Source of the DNA: a virus
Strand: one strand, 5' to 3'
IMG/VR virus record: IMGVR_UViG_3300042553_000506
Span: 1 to 41,803 of that record
Length of the DNA: 41,803 bases
The notes beneath the pieces were generated by a model. That model did no database searches. It saw nothing but the letters and a program-made list of their open reading frames with translations, and had not been told where the DNA came from. Position 1 is the stretch's first letter, and every line of letters begins with the position of its first letter. This document shows positions 18,701 through 26,978 of this stretch, in pieces. A program made the translations under genes and the position numbers.

Positions 18701-21700
18701 TTGTATGAATCTACTGCTGACTTAAATGTATCTGTTATTGTTGTAATAACGCCAGTTGCGGTGTCTGGAGGGATAACTAATCCATTGATAAGTCCAGCAA
18801 TCATATCTTTGCCTAATAACTTATATACTTCTGAGGGAGAATTAGTTTTTGTTTCATCTCTCATCCATATTTCAAGCCACTTTATAGCCTGTCTAGTGGC
18901 AGCCTCTGTTGCCTGAACTCCATCAGTTAAACCTTTTTCTACTCCAAGCATCAGGTCAGATCCAATATTTTCTCCAGTAAGTTTTACTCCACCCGCATTA
19001 AATGTTGGACCAGTTTGTGCAGTACTTTGACCAGCAGCGGTTCTTGCCACCTCTTCTAATCTATCTGCAGAAAGACCTAAATCAGATATTGTTGCGCCCT
19101 CAGACAATTGTTTGTTTATTTTTCTTAGTCTATCCTGCGCCTTAAGAATAATATCATTCCACTCAACCCATCTAGCAATTTCATCATCTATTCCCTTGCC
19201 ATCAAAGTCCTCGCCGTACTGATCATATAGTTTCTTTGCTTTTCTATATGCTTCATCAGTTTCATATCCAAGATCATACAAGGCTCCGGCTATAACATCT
19301 ATTTTTTCTTTAGGATTAAGTTCTTTATCCAGAAGTGCCCCGAAAACATCTGGCATTACTTCTTTTAGATCTTCTCCTGCTACGCCCATCTTCTTCAATG
19401 AATCTTCTATAAACTTATAATCATCGGTTTGAGCAAACAGTTGATTATTGTTGTCTATCCATGAATCATATAATTCATTTAATATTTGATCTATATTTTC
19501 TGCGGGTATATTTAACTTCTCTAGTTCTTGTCTATAAGACTTTACTCTATCACTATCGAAGAAGGCTGTCCATGGCCCCATTTGTGAAGTTCTTACTCTT
19601 AGTTCCGCACCCTCTGTCCAGTTAACAACTCCACTAGTTAGAACCTCTACCCTATTAGCAGTCCATTTCTGTTGTGCTGCTGAAGGACCAGTAGATCCCC
19701 CACCACCGCCGCCACCAGAAGAAGCATCTTGAAGTTTTTGAAGTCTTTCTTTTTCTTTTTCAGCGGCAGCAATTTTCTTATCTTCTCTTTCCTGCCTTCT
19801 TCTTTCAATCTCTTCTGCTTGATATTTTTCTTTTTCTGCATTTAATTGTGCCTGTAAAAGAGCCGCTTCCGCAAAATTGCCTTCTGCTGTTGCTCTGGCT
19901 ATTTGATTTTCTAAGTCTTGTCTGCGTAGTGCAAAATCCACTTGCTTTTCTTGTAATTCAAGTAGTTTTTGACGCTCCTCACGTTCCTTTTGAATACCTT
20001 CAATTATCTTATCTTGTGCTTCAATAAGTTTGTCGTAGTAGTCTGATCCAGATCCTCCAGATCCTCCTCCAGCGTCACCTGAGTAATCTATGGCTCCTAA
20101 TGCTGATTGAATTGCATCTTCTGGATTCGTCGCAGCCTGGGCGGTAGGAGTTGTTCCAACTGGACTTCCTTGTATGAAAGAGGTCCAAACATTCGCTCTA
20201 AAGTTTGCAGGATTAGTTCTTGCCATATCAGCAAGTGCTGCCCAGTCTGTATTAACATCAGCAATAACCATTGATACAATTCTTAATGCATCTTGAAGTT
20301 GAACTCCGCCTTCCATCATCATGGAGAATGCTCTACCAGCATCTGGAGACATTTCATTAATTTGTGTTTGTATTTCACCAATTAGTTGCTTATTACTATC
20401 TAAAGCATTTGCACTAGCGCCTAGTGAAGTTAAGAATTGATCAAATGTCTGCCCCCCAGAAGCCATGGCAGCAAATATTCCTTGAGCCATCATAGATGCT
20501 TCATTGCCAACAGCCCCCATAACGTCTTCTATTTCATATAAGTCTGGAGATATGGCAACGACTTCTTTTAATGCTGGCAAGATATCAAGTATGAATTGAT
20601 TAAATTCTGGTCCATATTGCTGACCATCTACAGAAAGCCCTTTCATAGCAGCATCTACTGCTGGGTTACTTTCTGCTTCAGGATTAGTTATTCGTTCTTG
20701 AATTAATCCTAGCAGTTCTTCTAGAGTCATTCCAAATTGTTCTGCTATGCTATTGAGATATACTGCAGTATCTGCTAAATTAGCCTGTTCACTTTCCCCA
20801 GTTTGAGGGTTAACTGCTAGTACTTCTTTCCCGCCTCTAGATTCTTCATACAACTGCTGTGCTTTTCTTAATCTATCTGCTTCTTTTTCAGTATAATCAG
20901 CACCCCTAATTACTCTATCAGCAATATCTTGTAATTGTGCTAGATACTTTGCTCCTATTTCTTCTGGCTTTGTGCCAAGTTTTCCTATTCGATCTAACTC
21001 AGCATTTACAATTGGAGCAAATATTTCTTTACCAGTAGCAGATAAATAACCACCTATCATGGTCTTAATGCTCTTTATATCCATGCCACCTAGAAGTGCT
21101 TCTGAAACCATCTTACTAAACATTGGATCATTAATAAATTGCTCTGCAGATTCCATAGATGCAATTTGATCTCTTCTTCCAGCCTCAACACTTCCTGGCT
21201 CCGCGTTTGCTACAGCATTAGCAAACTCTCTTAACTTATTAGTAGCCTCTTGCGTTCTTAGATTAAATGCATTTAATGGTAAATCTTCTAATTGTTTTAA
21301 CGGCTCTACATTAAAGAATTGTTTTTCTAGTTCTGTGAGTCCAGTCTTAGACGCTTCTATTCCAGCCTTTAGTTTTGCAAGTTCTGCTGCTGCTTCTTCA
21401 GACCTTCTGCCAAAGAATGAAATTCCTTCTACAGCGACACCTATAGCAGCACCTATAGCAAGTCCCTTGGGTCCAAACATTGCGCCCATGCCAGTCATAT
21501 TTGCTATATTTATTCCAGCATTCATTGCTTGCCCAGCCCCAGTATCTTCTCCAGGACGAGGTAGGAACATCGCAGCCATACTTGCAAGGCTTATTGCTCC
21601 TCCCAACTTGCCTCCCGCAAGCATTCCTCCTTTGTTAGAAGATATTGCTGCAGTTTGCCCTTCTCTTGCTACAGTTCCTTTATTAGTAGAATCACTATTT

Positions 21701-24700
21701 CTTTGGGTAGAAACAATATTTTCTGTAACTTCCAGAGATTGTCTTTCTCTTAATGCTGCTAATTGAATTTCTTCTTCAGAAAGTTCTTGACTAGCCCTAT
21801 TACTTTGCAATATGGCTGTCTTTTTTCTTTCTGATGCGGCAACTAATTCTACATCTAACTGCATAAGTCTTTGTTGAGCCTGATATTCTGCTTGCTTTGC
21901 AGCCTTGTATTGAGGGCTATTAGGACCATATCTTAATAACGCCTGTGCGCTTTCTTTTTGTGCTTTAGCATATGCTGCCTGTGCCTCCGCTTGATTCTTT
22001 GCAGCAAGTTGGTACTGTTCTTCTGCTGCAACATTTTCTTCCGACGCCATGGCCTCACGCTGTCTGGCTTCTGCCAATCTTAATAATGCATCTACAAGTT
22101 TTTTATTTCCTGTTGCTAATGCAGCAGACATTTCTTGACTTATTTGAGCATCATTAAACATTCTATCTGTGTACATTTGAATGGCATGTAGTAATGGATT
22201 TCTTAACCCGCCTTCGCCCATTCCTTTAATTCCAGCAGCAGAAAGTGTTTGTGTAGGATCAATCTCGTATGGAGTTATTATTCTCTCTTTAACTAGTTCT
22301 GCTGTACGAACTGCTCTTTCTCGTCCCGCTGGCATGGCAAGCAGTTCTTGTTCGATTTTATCGAACTCTGCCGCGATTTCTTTAACTTTTTTATCTACGG
22401 CCTGATCAGTACCATCTATAGCAGATCTTAATTCACTTAAAGATGCGATTGGATCTCTACCAGATTCTATATCCTGTGAATATTTTTTAAACGCTGCAGC
22501 AACTTCTTGATTCCCTGCTTCTGCTTTTTCTGCAGCAACTGAAAGAATAGCAAAATACTCTGTAGACTGAGTTGTAAGTTTTTCCCATGTAGGAAGAATT
22601 TGCGCCAATTGCTCATCTGTTAATGCTCTAATTTGTGCTAGAGAGGCTTCTAATGCTGGTCCTGTGCCATGATAACCTCTAGATAAGTCTTCTAAGGCTT
22701 GTCTTCTAATTTCTGGAGTTATTGATTCTTCTCTTAATGAAACTAAATCTTGATAGAAATTTTTAAGATCTTTCTGAACATCAGATCCTGCCTGATCAAC
22801 AAATGTACCAAGCCCTAGTACTCCTCTTCCCCCCAGCATAGACTCTGGTGTTAGGTGGGAATACGTTACTCCAGCCTCTGCCCTGCCTTTATATCTTTGT
22901 CTTCCTTGCTCCTTAGTCCATGGAATTTCAGGAGTAGTATATGGAGTTCCTGGACCCATTCTTACAATTGCTGCGGCTTCTGCATTGGCTAGAACACCCT
23001 GTGAAACCTGATCCAATCCTCCAGATGCACTCTTTGTATGATTTAATTGATTAACAAGTTCTTGAAGTTTTTTGACCAGGGTGTCCACAGCCTGGGCCAT
23101 TGTATTCATAGCAGTACCTTGATCGTAAAGGCTTTCTGAGAGCAACTCTGAGGCATCTCTTGCAGCAATAGAGTCTAATGTTAATAGATCAAAGGCTCCC
23201 CTGCCCTCTTTCTTAAATGCCATTAATGTTGATATGCCTTTAACTAGATAGCCAAAGAAGTTACCTAGTACACCAGTAATCATAATAATTGGACCAAGTA
23301 CCGCCGTGAATCCTAATAATCCATTAATAATATTTTTTATTGGGTCTGGTATAGCATTAAATATTTCTAATATTTTATTTCCAACATTTAGTAATATCGT
23401 GCCAATAGTTACAAATGTCTCACCGATTGGGATGAGGCTTGCCTTTAGTGATTCGAAAGCCCTTTGGAATTTACCAGTAACTGACTCTGTTACTGCTTTT
23501 AATTCTGCGTCTGCATTTTTTGCAAGTTCCTCTATGCTCATTCCTGCTATAGCAAACACTTGTTCTGTCTGACTTCCCGCCCTGCCGAGGTTCGCTAGAA
23601 GAGCATTGATTCTTGAAAATTGGAACTTACCAAAGATCTGTTCGATAGATCTTTGTCTACTTAAATCATCAAGTCCTGCTAAAGCAGACTGTAGATCCAT
23701 CAGGGTTCCAATAACATCTCCAGCATTTTTATCTACAATACTTTTAATGTCTATGCCAAATCCTGACAGGACTTCCGTTGTTTGTTTTGTAGGATTAATC
23801 AAGGATGCTAGAGATGACTTGATTGCGTTGGCTGCCTCAGATGCAGATACGCCACCTTCACGCATAGCAACCATCATTGCTGCGAGATCCTCAACATCTC
23901 CACCCAGACCTTGCACAACTGGTCCAGCCTTAACAATTCCAGTTACTAAATCATTAATTGTTGCAGAGGTTTGATTTTCTACAGCATTGAGTAAGTTAAT
24001 GGATTGCGTTAGACCTTCTGTATCCTTTTTGAACACACTCTGAATTGAAAGAGTAGCCTTCATAGCCTCTTGTCTATCAACTTCTCCGAGTACTGATAAT
24101 CTCATTGCCTCGCTAGTAGCGGCAAGCAACTCGTTGCCCTGCACTCCAGTAGCAGCAATATCTGCAGCAATTCCTAGAGTTTCTTCAACTGAAACTCCCA
24201 TAGTGCGAGCAATTTCTTGAGATAATGCTAGAGTTTCACTTCTTATTTTAGCCAACTCGCTAGAGTTAACCATACCCTTTGTTGCATCTCCATAAACCTT
24301 AGTAAGTCTTGTTAGTTGCTTATCAGCATCCATAAACGCTTTTCCAGCGGCTGCTCCAAAGATGGTGAGTGGTACGGTTAATCCTACTGTTAACTGCCTA
24401 CCAGCCCATTGTGTATTCTTGCCCCAATTAATAATTTCAGTAGATCCATTAGCAACTACTTGTCTAAAGATTCTGTATTCTTGATTAAGAATTCTTTGCT
24501 TTTCAATTCCTTCATCAATTCCTCTAGGAACAATTACTTGAGTAGCACCATCAGCCATTCTCATGGTTGTGGAATTCATAAGCCTTACTTGTTCTCTTGC
24601 AAGTTGTCTAATTTGACCTAACTCGCCTCTTCTATAGTCAGAGGCTGCTTTAAATAATTGACCAAGCCTAGCGCTACCAGACTCAAGGCTCCTGCCGAAT

Positions 24701-24933
24701 CTAGTAGTTTCTGTTGTAAGGTTTACCATGTGTCGTTCAAACATGCCGCTACTATCAATGGCGTTGTTGAACTGATTTTGGAATGATGATACTGAATTAG
24801 ATAATGCAGAATTAAACCCAATGCTCATCATAGAGGCATTGAGAGAATCTATTTGAGATCTTAATCTAGCAACTGAAGTTTCTACATTTCTAAAATTACC
24901 CGTAGCAACTATATTAAGTTCTATGCGACTCAT
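15769..24933 (-). CDS. Very long tape measure protein with NlpC/P60 and ADP-ribosyltransferase-like regions
   Basis: 3054 residues, among the longest tape measures I would expect. Residues about 160-520 hold the conserved phage tail-tape domain (GAAAGKAFMDADKQLTRL, VSVEETLGIAADIAATG). A hydrophobic segment lies at about 530-568 and another small-residue-rich one at about 1131-1171; charged coiled coil is at about 1631-1738. Two copies of a GGPT.D.I.AL.S.GEYV box occur near 2180 and 2935. An NlpC/P60 peptidase lies at about 2775-2900 with Cys2805 (GWGCATATKWLY) and His2864 (NHVGMALGNG), suited to cutting peptidoglycan during entry. Around 2570-2640, YRGL, FRGYSTTD and DEFAQFIPE resemble an ADP-ribosyltransferase R-S-E arrangement. 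At about 0.15 nm per residue the tail could be near 450 nm (inference). Confidence 0.93.
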   Translation of the reverse strand: MSRIELNIVATGNFRNVETSVARLRSQIDSLNASMMSIGFNSALSNSVSSFQNQFNNAIDSSGMFERHMVNLTTETTRFGRSLESGSARLGQLFKAASDYRRGELGQIRQLAREQVRLMNSTTMRMADGATQVIVPRGIDEGIEKQRILNQEYRIFRQVVANGSTEIINWGKNTQWAGRQLTVGLTVPLTIFGAAAGKAFMDADKQLTRLTKVYGDATKGMVNSSELAKIRSETLALSQEIARTMGVSVEETLGIAADIAATGVQGNELLAATSEAMRLSVLGEVDRQEAMKATLSIQSVFKKDTEGLTQSINLLNAVENQTSATINDLVTGIVKAGPVVQGLGGDVEDLAAMMVAMREGGVSASEAANAIKSSLASLINPTKQTTEVLSGFGIDIKSIVDKNAGDVIGTLMDLQSALAGLDDLSRQRSIEQIFGKFQFSRINALLANLGRAGSQTEQVFAIAGMSIEELAKNADAELKAVTESVTGKFQRAFESLKASLIPIGETFVTIGTILLNVGNKILEIFNAIPDPIKNIINGLLGFTAVLGPIIMITGVLGNFFGYLVKGISTLMAFKKEGRGAFDLLTLDSIAARDASELLSESLYDQGTAMNTMAQAVDTLVKKLQELVNQLNHTKSASGGLDQVSQGVLANAEAAAIVRMGPGTPYTTPEIPWTKEQGRQRYKGRAEAGVTYSHLTPESMLGGRGVLGLGTFVDQAGSDVQKDLKNFYQDLVSLREESITPEIRRQALEDLSRGYHGTGPALEASLAQIRALTDEQLAQILPTWEKLTTQSTEYFAILSVAAEKAEAGNQEVAAAFKKYSQDIESGRDPIASLSELRSAIDGTDQAVDKKVKEIAAEFDKIEQELLAMPAGRERAVRTAELVKERIITPYEIDPTQTLSAAGIKGMGEGGLRNPLLHAIQMYTDRMFNDAQISQEMSAALATGNKKLVDALLRLAEARQREAMASEENVAAEEQYQLAAKNQAEAQAAYAKAQKESAQALLRYGPNSPQYKAAKQAEYQAQQRLMQLDVELVAASERKKTAILQSNRASQELSEEEIQLAALRERQSLEVTENIVSTQRNSDSTNKGTVAREGQTAAISSNKGGMLAGGKLGGAISLASMAAMFLPRPGEDTGAGQAMNAGINIANMTGMGAMFGPKGLAIGAAIGVAVEGISFFGRRSEEAAAELAKLKAGIEASKTGLTELEKQFFNVEPLKQLEDLPLNAFNLRTQEATNKLREFANAVANAEPGSVEAGRRDQIASMESAEQFINDPMFSKMVSEALLGGMDIKSIKTMIGGYLSATGKEIFAPIVNAELDRIGKLGTKPEEIGAKYLAQLQDIADRVIRGADYTEKEADRLRKAQQLYEESRGGKEVLAVNPQTGESEQANLADTAVYLNSIAEQFGMTLEELLGLIQERITNPEAESNPAVDAAMKGLSVDGQQYGPEFNQFILDILPALKEVVAISPDLYEIEDVMGAVGNEASMMAQGIFAAMASGGQTFDQFLTSLGASANALDSNKQLIGEIQTQINEMSPDAGRAFSMMMEGGVQLQDALRIVSMVIADVNTDWAALADMARTNPANFRANVWTSFIQGSPVGTTPTAQAATNPEDAIQSALGAIDYSGDAGGGSGGSGSDYYDKLIEAQDKIIEGIQKEREERQKLLELQEKQVDFALRRQDLENQIARATAEGNFAEAALLQAQLNAEKEKYQAEEIERRRQEREDKKIAAAEKEKERLQKLQDASSGGGGGGGSTGPSAAQQKWTANRVEVLTSGVVNWTEGAELRVRTSQMGPWTAFFDSDRVKSYRQELEKLNIPAENIDQILNELYDSWIDNNNQLFAQTDDYKFIEDSLKKMGVAGEDLKEVMPDVFGALLDKELNPKEKIDVIAGALYDLGYETDEAYRKAKKLYDQYGEDFDGKGIDDEIARWVEWNDIILKAQDRLRKINKQLSEGATISDLGLSADRLEEVARTAAGQSTAQTGPTFNAGGVKLTGENIGSDLMLGVEKGLTDGVQATEAATRQAIKWLEIWMRDETKTNSPSEVYKLLGKDMIAGLINGLVIPPDTATGVITTITDTFKSAVDSYKILFTDPTNGISGVIDAEVKTAADNFYNTMTTRMQETVDEINNILKTNLTNYTFQITGNPKIYDGGARSLWQRVFDGIPDGMFTSTMPQYATGGYVSGPGGPTEDKIPALLSDGEYVIKASSVSQYGTELLDQINARKFYTGGYVSADRAETAASGNKYLGGYKPKPQYSGGTPTYTSGYSNSNTQATRQSGGSGVMKGLYNKALRNASIMSMTRQPFYSPGIGEEVGGIWQILRNIAASTTDLLLGGFVPPFMRSERSGDSFLDRINWNRTSIGSLIGGDNYLNTSGSELLASMLDFAPGGGKGSSSMASGFIPVGVKAGATGTRASRDIVAKDYEDMLGMSRQDFEDYVETAWPSITPAEKADLIGKIFDENGNVRKLDVINAPPYSSSMGGNPGARMHQHGLSVLDILRDTNQAKRFKSIYDELSASGSPAVGDMTFDEFMSKVRNSSISAQDTSTSADKATALLDHDFIRSVNSVYARQNYGLSDTDLIRLYRGLTRSEQSNVHGVFRGYSTTDPNVAKSFSRWAGRGIWATDISVGDLPQILGTTGWADEFAQFIPESAWAEVVTEHGVNTKISPDRPYRAFDPENVLMPRRIKHDDFVNNHDSIVGYAKSIGLSPTRLLSGSGFRRVGPYWQLDLSKIDSMSSENKQLLKYLQDSLGMDLVSIKTGEGLAPFKFAEGGLVRVGKENLTVLGEGISDYARRFVGTPYSSGAAWADGPANGWGCATATKWLYDSYAGVDPGHPSLSASQYSSGSGSRVNDMLPGDLLFFYYPNGVNTSNPINHVGMALGNGSMFHARSEALGTQITGIDGAGMDRARQRAGGSAIKRYLPETIAGMGIPTAKFKMGGKVYGKGGPTSDDILALISNGEYVMNASAVSHYGKDFMDAVNKGILPEAAMGGMFSSKYPGYVQRMGDGGMLSRKFGMNNDSSPISNVEYNINVNVAGTNSSPDDIAEAVMKSLKRKERMVGAVTRV

Positions 24934-25247
24934 GGCTCAACTACCTCCATGATGGCATGGCCAAGTCCCACACCTACACCAAATCCTTGCTGGACGGCTG
25001 TGGCACCCTTTAGGTCTGCGATATCTGAAACTTCATCACTATCAGATATATCAATGCCCTGGATCATTGCAAAGAATTTTTGATCTTCATATCTGCGCTT
25101 TCTTTGAGCATTTAGCGTTGCTAATAACTCATCTACAGACAATTGATCTTCTAGTTCTTCATAGTTTTTCCAGTTTCCCAAAAGGAAAACCTCCGATTCT
25201 AAAGAGGCTAGATCTAAGTCGTCCCAACTAGAGCCGCCCCTAGGAGA
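24930..25247 (-). CDS. Tail assembly chaperone, frameshifted C-terminal part (GT-type)
   Basis: Reached by -1 frameshifting from the preceding chaperone gene. In this frame translation continues SPRGGSSWDDLDLASLESE into the NWKNYEELEDQLSVDELLATL region and ends in VGLGHAIMEVVEP. The frame has a stop just upstream of the slippery site and no good internal start, only TTG at 25181 without a convincing ribosome site. The fused product from 25549 would be about 206 residues. In lambda-like phages the G and GT products coat the tape measure and recruit tail-tube subunits; the tape-measure ATG overlaps this stop as ATGA, exactly the expected arrangement. Confidence 0.85.
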   Translation of the reverse strand, partial: SPRGGSSWDDLDLASLESEVFLLGNWKNYEELEDQLSVDELLATLNAQRKRRYEDQKFFAMIQGIDISDSDEVSDIADLKGATAVQQGFGVGVGLGHAIMEVVEP

Positions 25248-25549
25248 TTTGGGTCATTCATCTTTAACCCTCCACAAACCTCAAGAATCTTCATCATTGT
25301 AGGAATATTAACACTTTCCTCAAAGGCGTCCTTGTCTTCTGAAAGGTCTGGCCTAGTCTTTTCTAAACAAATCATAGAAGCCTGGATAAATATATCCATA
25401 GCATCTTCTTCACTCTTAACTTCTTCTGAGTCTAACTCTCTAATTACTTTCATAAATTTCTTTAACTGCTTAATTGGTAAAGGCTTGACAATGATCTTGT
25501 CTCCGTTTTCCAGTTCTAATTCAGCAGTATCATAAATTGTTGTTGCCAA
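25214..25549 (-). CDS. Tail assembly chaperone, short form (G-type)
   Basis: 111 residues beginning at a TTG (25549) preceded by AGGAGGAAAAAA. A longer reading from 25597 would translate this ribosome site itself as Arg-Arg-Lys-Lys, so it is rejected. The N-terminal beta unit (TIYDTAELELENGDKIIVKP) and helical remainder (IKQLKKFMKVIRELDSEE, then IFIQASMICLEKTRPDL) fit the G-type chaperones encoded between major tail protein and tape measure. It ends GAALVGTT. A small fraction of ribosomes probably shifts at 25253-25247 into the next frame. Confidence 0.88.
   Translation of the reverse strand: MATTIYDTAELELENGDKIIVKPLPIKQLKKFMKVIRELDSEEVKSEEDAMDIFIQASMICLEKTRPDLSEDKDAFEESVNIPTMMKILEVCGGLKMNDPNLLGAALVGTT
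25247..25253 (-). other. Programmed -1 frameshift slippery heptamer CCCAAAT
   Basis: Read in the chaperone frame as C CCA AAT, this is a canonical X XXY YYZ heptamer, allowing re-pairing on CCC AAA. The -1 frame has a stop (TGA) immediately upstream and then stays open to the tape-measure start, as required for a G/GT fusion. Its place, 33 bases before the zero-frame stop, is typical. Confidence 0.82.
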
Positions 25550-25574
25550 TTTTTTCCTCCTAAGTAGCAATATA

Positions 25575-25583
25575 ATTATATCA
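25575..25583 (-). promoter_or_regulatory. Extended -10 promoter candidate TGATATAAT before the chaperone gene
   Basis: Reads TGATATAATTA on the minus strand, an extended -10 with perfect TATAAT. It lies between the terminator after the major tail gene and the chaperone TTG start, the place where re-initiation would be needed. The same 11 bases recur after the capsid terminator at 29487-29497. No -35 box is evident. Confidence 0.5.
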
Positions 25584-25602
25584 AAATGGCTGCTCAAAAC
25601 AT

Positions 25603-25638
25603 AAAGGATTGGCCCCGCATTTGCGGGGCCGCACCTTT
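25603..25638 (-). terminator. Rho-independent-type terminator after the major tail gene
   Basis: A perfect 8-bp GC stem (GGCCCCGC with GCGGGGCC, four-base loop) is flanked by a second 5-bp helix (AAAGG with CCTTT). On the minus strand it is followed by a T-rich stretch (CCTTTATGTTTTG). It is the most GC-rich stretch in an AT-rich window and lies between the major tail protein and the chaperones, where many phages lower expression. Confidence 0.82.
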
Positions 25639-25663
25639 ACTACTTATTAAGTTATAAATTTAA

Positions 25664-26374
25664 TTACTGTGTTGACCAAACGCGATCAAGAACCTCACCG
25701 TATTCAGCGGTTGGGAACTGTGGGTCTGGCAGGCAACGGAATGTAACAGGGTAGACAGTTGACTCATTTCTGCGGAGAGCGTGTGAAACGGTCTCCATTG
25801 AAAGTACACGACGAGCGAGATAAACTCTCTCAGACTTGTCTGCTGACAAGGATGTTGGTGCAGCGCCAATAGCAACGAGTCCTCTTTCTACAGGAGCCTC
25901 ACCAAGTGAGCCTCCTTCAAGATTCATTACTCTTGCTGCTCCTGATCCTGATGGAGTTGCTGTGTATGATGCAACTGGTGTAGTTGTTGGTGTACCAGCA
26001 GATCCTCCTGTAACGACTGCTGTTGTTACAGCGGCGTCTTTTTGTCCGAATGCTGTGTTGATATTCTCGAATGTTCCTTCATTGAAGGAAGTACGAAGCA
26101 TGACTCTCAACTGTGTCTTGAAGATACGGGCGGAGTCAAGGAGTTGATCAACTTCAACCTCTCCGTACTGTGGTTCGTAAGAAACCTCAAGTCCTTCTGA
26201 TGTGAAGCCAACATCTCTCCAGTCTGCTACTCCGTCGTTTAACAAGTATGCTGATGCCTTCTTGTTACCAAACGTCGGCATAGCCTTTGGATAACCTGAA
26301 ACGTCTGTGCTGTCATTCTTGCTCAAGAAGATCTGTGCAGCACCTACGAGAATATTGGAAATAGATCCAGCCAT
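25664..26374 (-). CDS. Major tail protein (tail tube)
   Basis: 236 residues. The tube domain spans most of the protein: N-terminal ILVGAAQIFLSKND, GVADWRDVGFTSEGLEVSYEP and QYGEVEVDQLLDSARIF are typical of siphophage tube proteins. A Gly/Ala/Thr/Pro-rich loop (about 118-145) may face the tube surface. Position between tail terminator and chaperones, a strong AGGTAGGTG leader and a terminator right after it support an abundant structural protein. It would polymerise into hexameric rings around the tape measure. Confidence 0.9.
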   Translation of the reverse strand: MAGSISNILVGAAQIFLSKNDSTDVSGYPKAMPTFGNKKASAYLLNDGVADWRDVGFTSEGLEVSYEPQYGEVEVDQLLDSARIFKTQLRVMLRTSFNEGTFENINTAFGQKDAAVTTAVVTGGSAGTPTTTPVASYTATPSGSGAARVMNLEGGSLGEAPVERGLVAIGAAPTSLSADKSERVYLARRVLSMETVSHALRRNESTVYPVTFRCLPDPQFPTAEYGEVLDRVWSTQ

Positions 26375-26379
26375 TTAAA

Positions 26380-26395
26380 TTTTCACCTACCTTTC
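26380..26395 (-). promoter_or_regulatory. Shared strong ribosome-binding leader of the major tail gene
   Basis: Reads GAAAGGTAGGTGAAAA, ending 5 bases before the ATG. The identical 16 bases occur at the same spacing before the major capsid gene (30572-30557). Confidence 0.75.
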
Positions 26396-26417
26396 GGATA
26401 TTAATTTATTAATATCC
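26396..26417 (-). promoter_or_regulatory. Hairpin in the major tail gene 5' leader
   Basis: Perfect 9-bp inverted repeat (GGATATTAA with TTAATATCC, 4-base loop) immediately upstream of the ribosome-binding leader. It lies in a 94-base gap that also holds AT-rich promoter-like sequence (TATTATATAA at about 26436-26445). Being AT-rich and without a T-run it is more likely an mRNA-stabilising or translation-regulating hairpin than a terminator. Confidence 0.5.
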
Positions 26418-26468
26418 AGATTGATCATTCCTCTTTTATATAATAACATTGTTAAGTCGGAAAGCAAA

Positions 26469-26978
26469 CTATGTAAATCTTCCAGTTGAATTGACTTCTC
26501 TAGAATACTTATATGTTATTTGTACTACTCCAACTATTCTTCCGCCCTCTGATTCCGCTGGGGAGGGGCTGCTGACATAATCTAAACATGCAGAATAAAA
26601 TTTTATTTTTGCCTGGTTGGTATTAAATGATTGTAAATCTTTACCAGATAAGTCTTTTCTTCTAAACAAATCAACCATGAGTTCTGTTATTTCCATTACT
26701 TTGCCGAATTTAGTTCCCACTATGGAATATGACATTGATTCTTCACAAATCCACCATTTATCCATATAATCATTTATTTCATAATCATAAATTATATATG
26801 TTTTATCTGGAAGAAGATTGTTGAATTCTGGAACCTCTTGTGCTGGTATTATTGGTACTAAAGTTTTTGTAAAGTTATCTGGCCTATAATCATCCTCATC
26901 TAATACTCCAGATTCTTTAATTTCATTCCATAAAAAAGAATTTATTATAGATCTAGCATTCTCTCTATATATTGTCAT
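26469..26978 (-). CDS. Tail terminator protein
   Basis: 169 residues. An N-terminal helix (ENARSIINSFLWNEIKES) and alternating strands (KTYIIYDYEIND, MSYSIVGTKFGKVMEITELM, GRIVGVVQITYKYSREV) fit the alpha/beta fold of tail terminator proteins (gpU/gp17-like), which cap the tube and join it to the head. It sits in the expected slot immediately before the major tail gene. Its ATG overlaps the upstream stop as ATGA. Sequence similarity is weak in this family, so the call leans on order and size. Confidence 0.72.
   Translation of the reverse strand: MTIYRENARSIINSFLWNEIKESGVLDEDDYRPDNFTKTLVPIIPAQEVPEFNNLLPDKTYIIYDYEINDYMDKWWICEESMSYSIVGTKFGKVMEITELMVDLFRRKDLSGKDLQSFNTNQAKIKFYSACLDYVSSPSPAESEGGRIVGVVQITYKYSREVNSTGRFT

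Noticed and set aside
21335-21766. 143-residue plus-strand ORF inside the tape measure
   Set aside because: Antisense shadow of a long, clearly coding gene; proline/alanine/serine-rich composition with no domain and no start signals.
25550-25597. Longer N-terminus of the tail chaperone from 25597
   Set aside because: It would translate the AGGAGGAAAAAA ribosome site as Arg-Arg-Lys-Lys and cross a promoter-like region; the TTG at 25549 fits far better.
25603-25638. Hairpin as an attachment site or operator
   Set aside because: GC-rich stem followed by a T-rich stretch in the transcribed direction and located after the major tail gene; a terminator explains it better.
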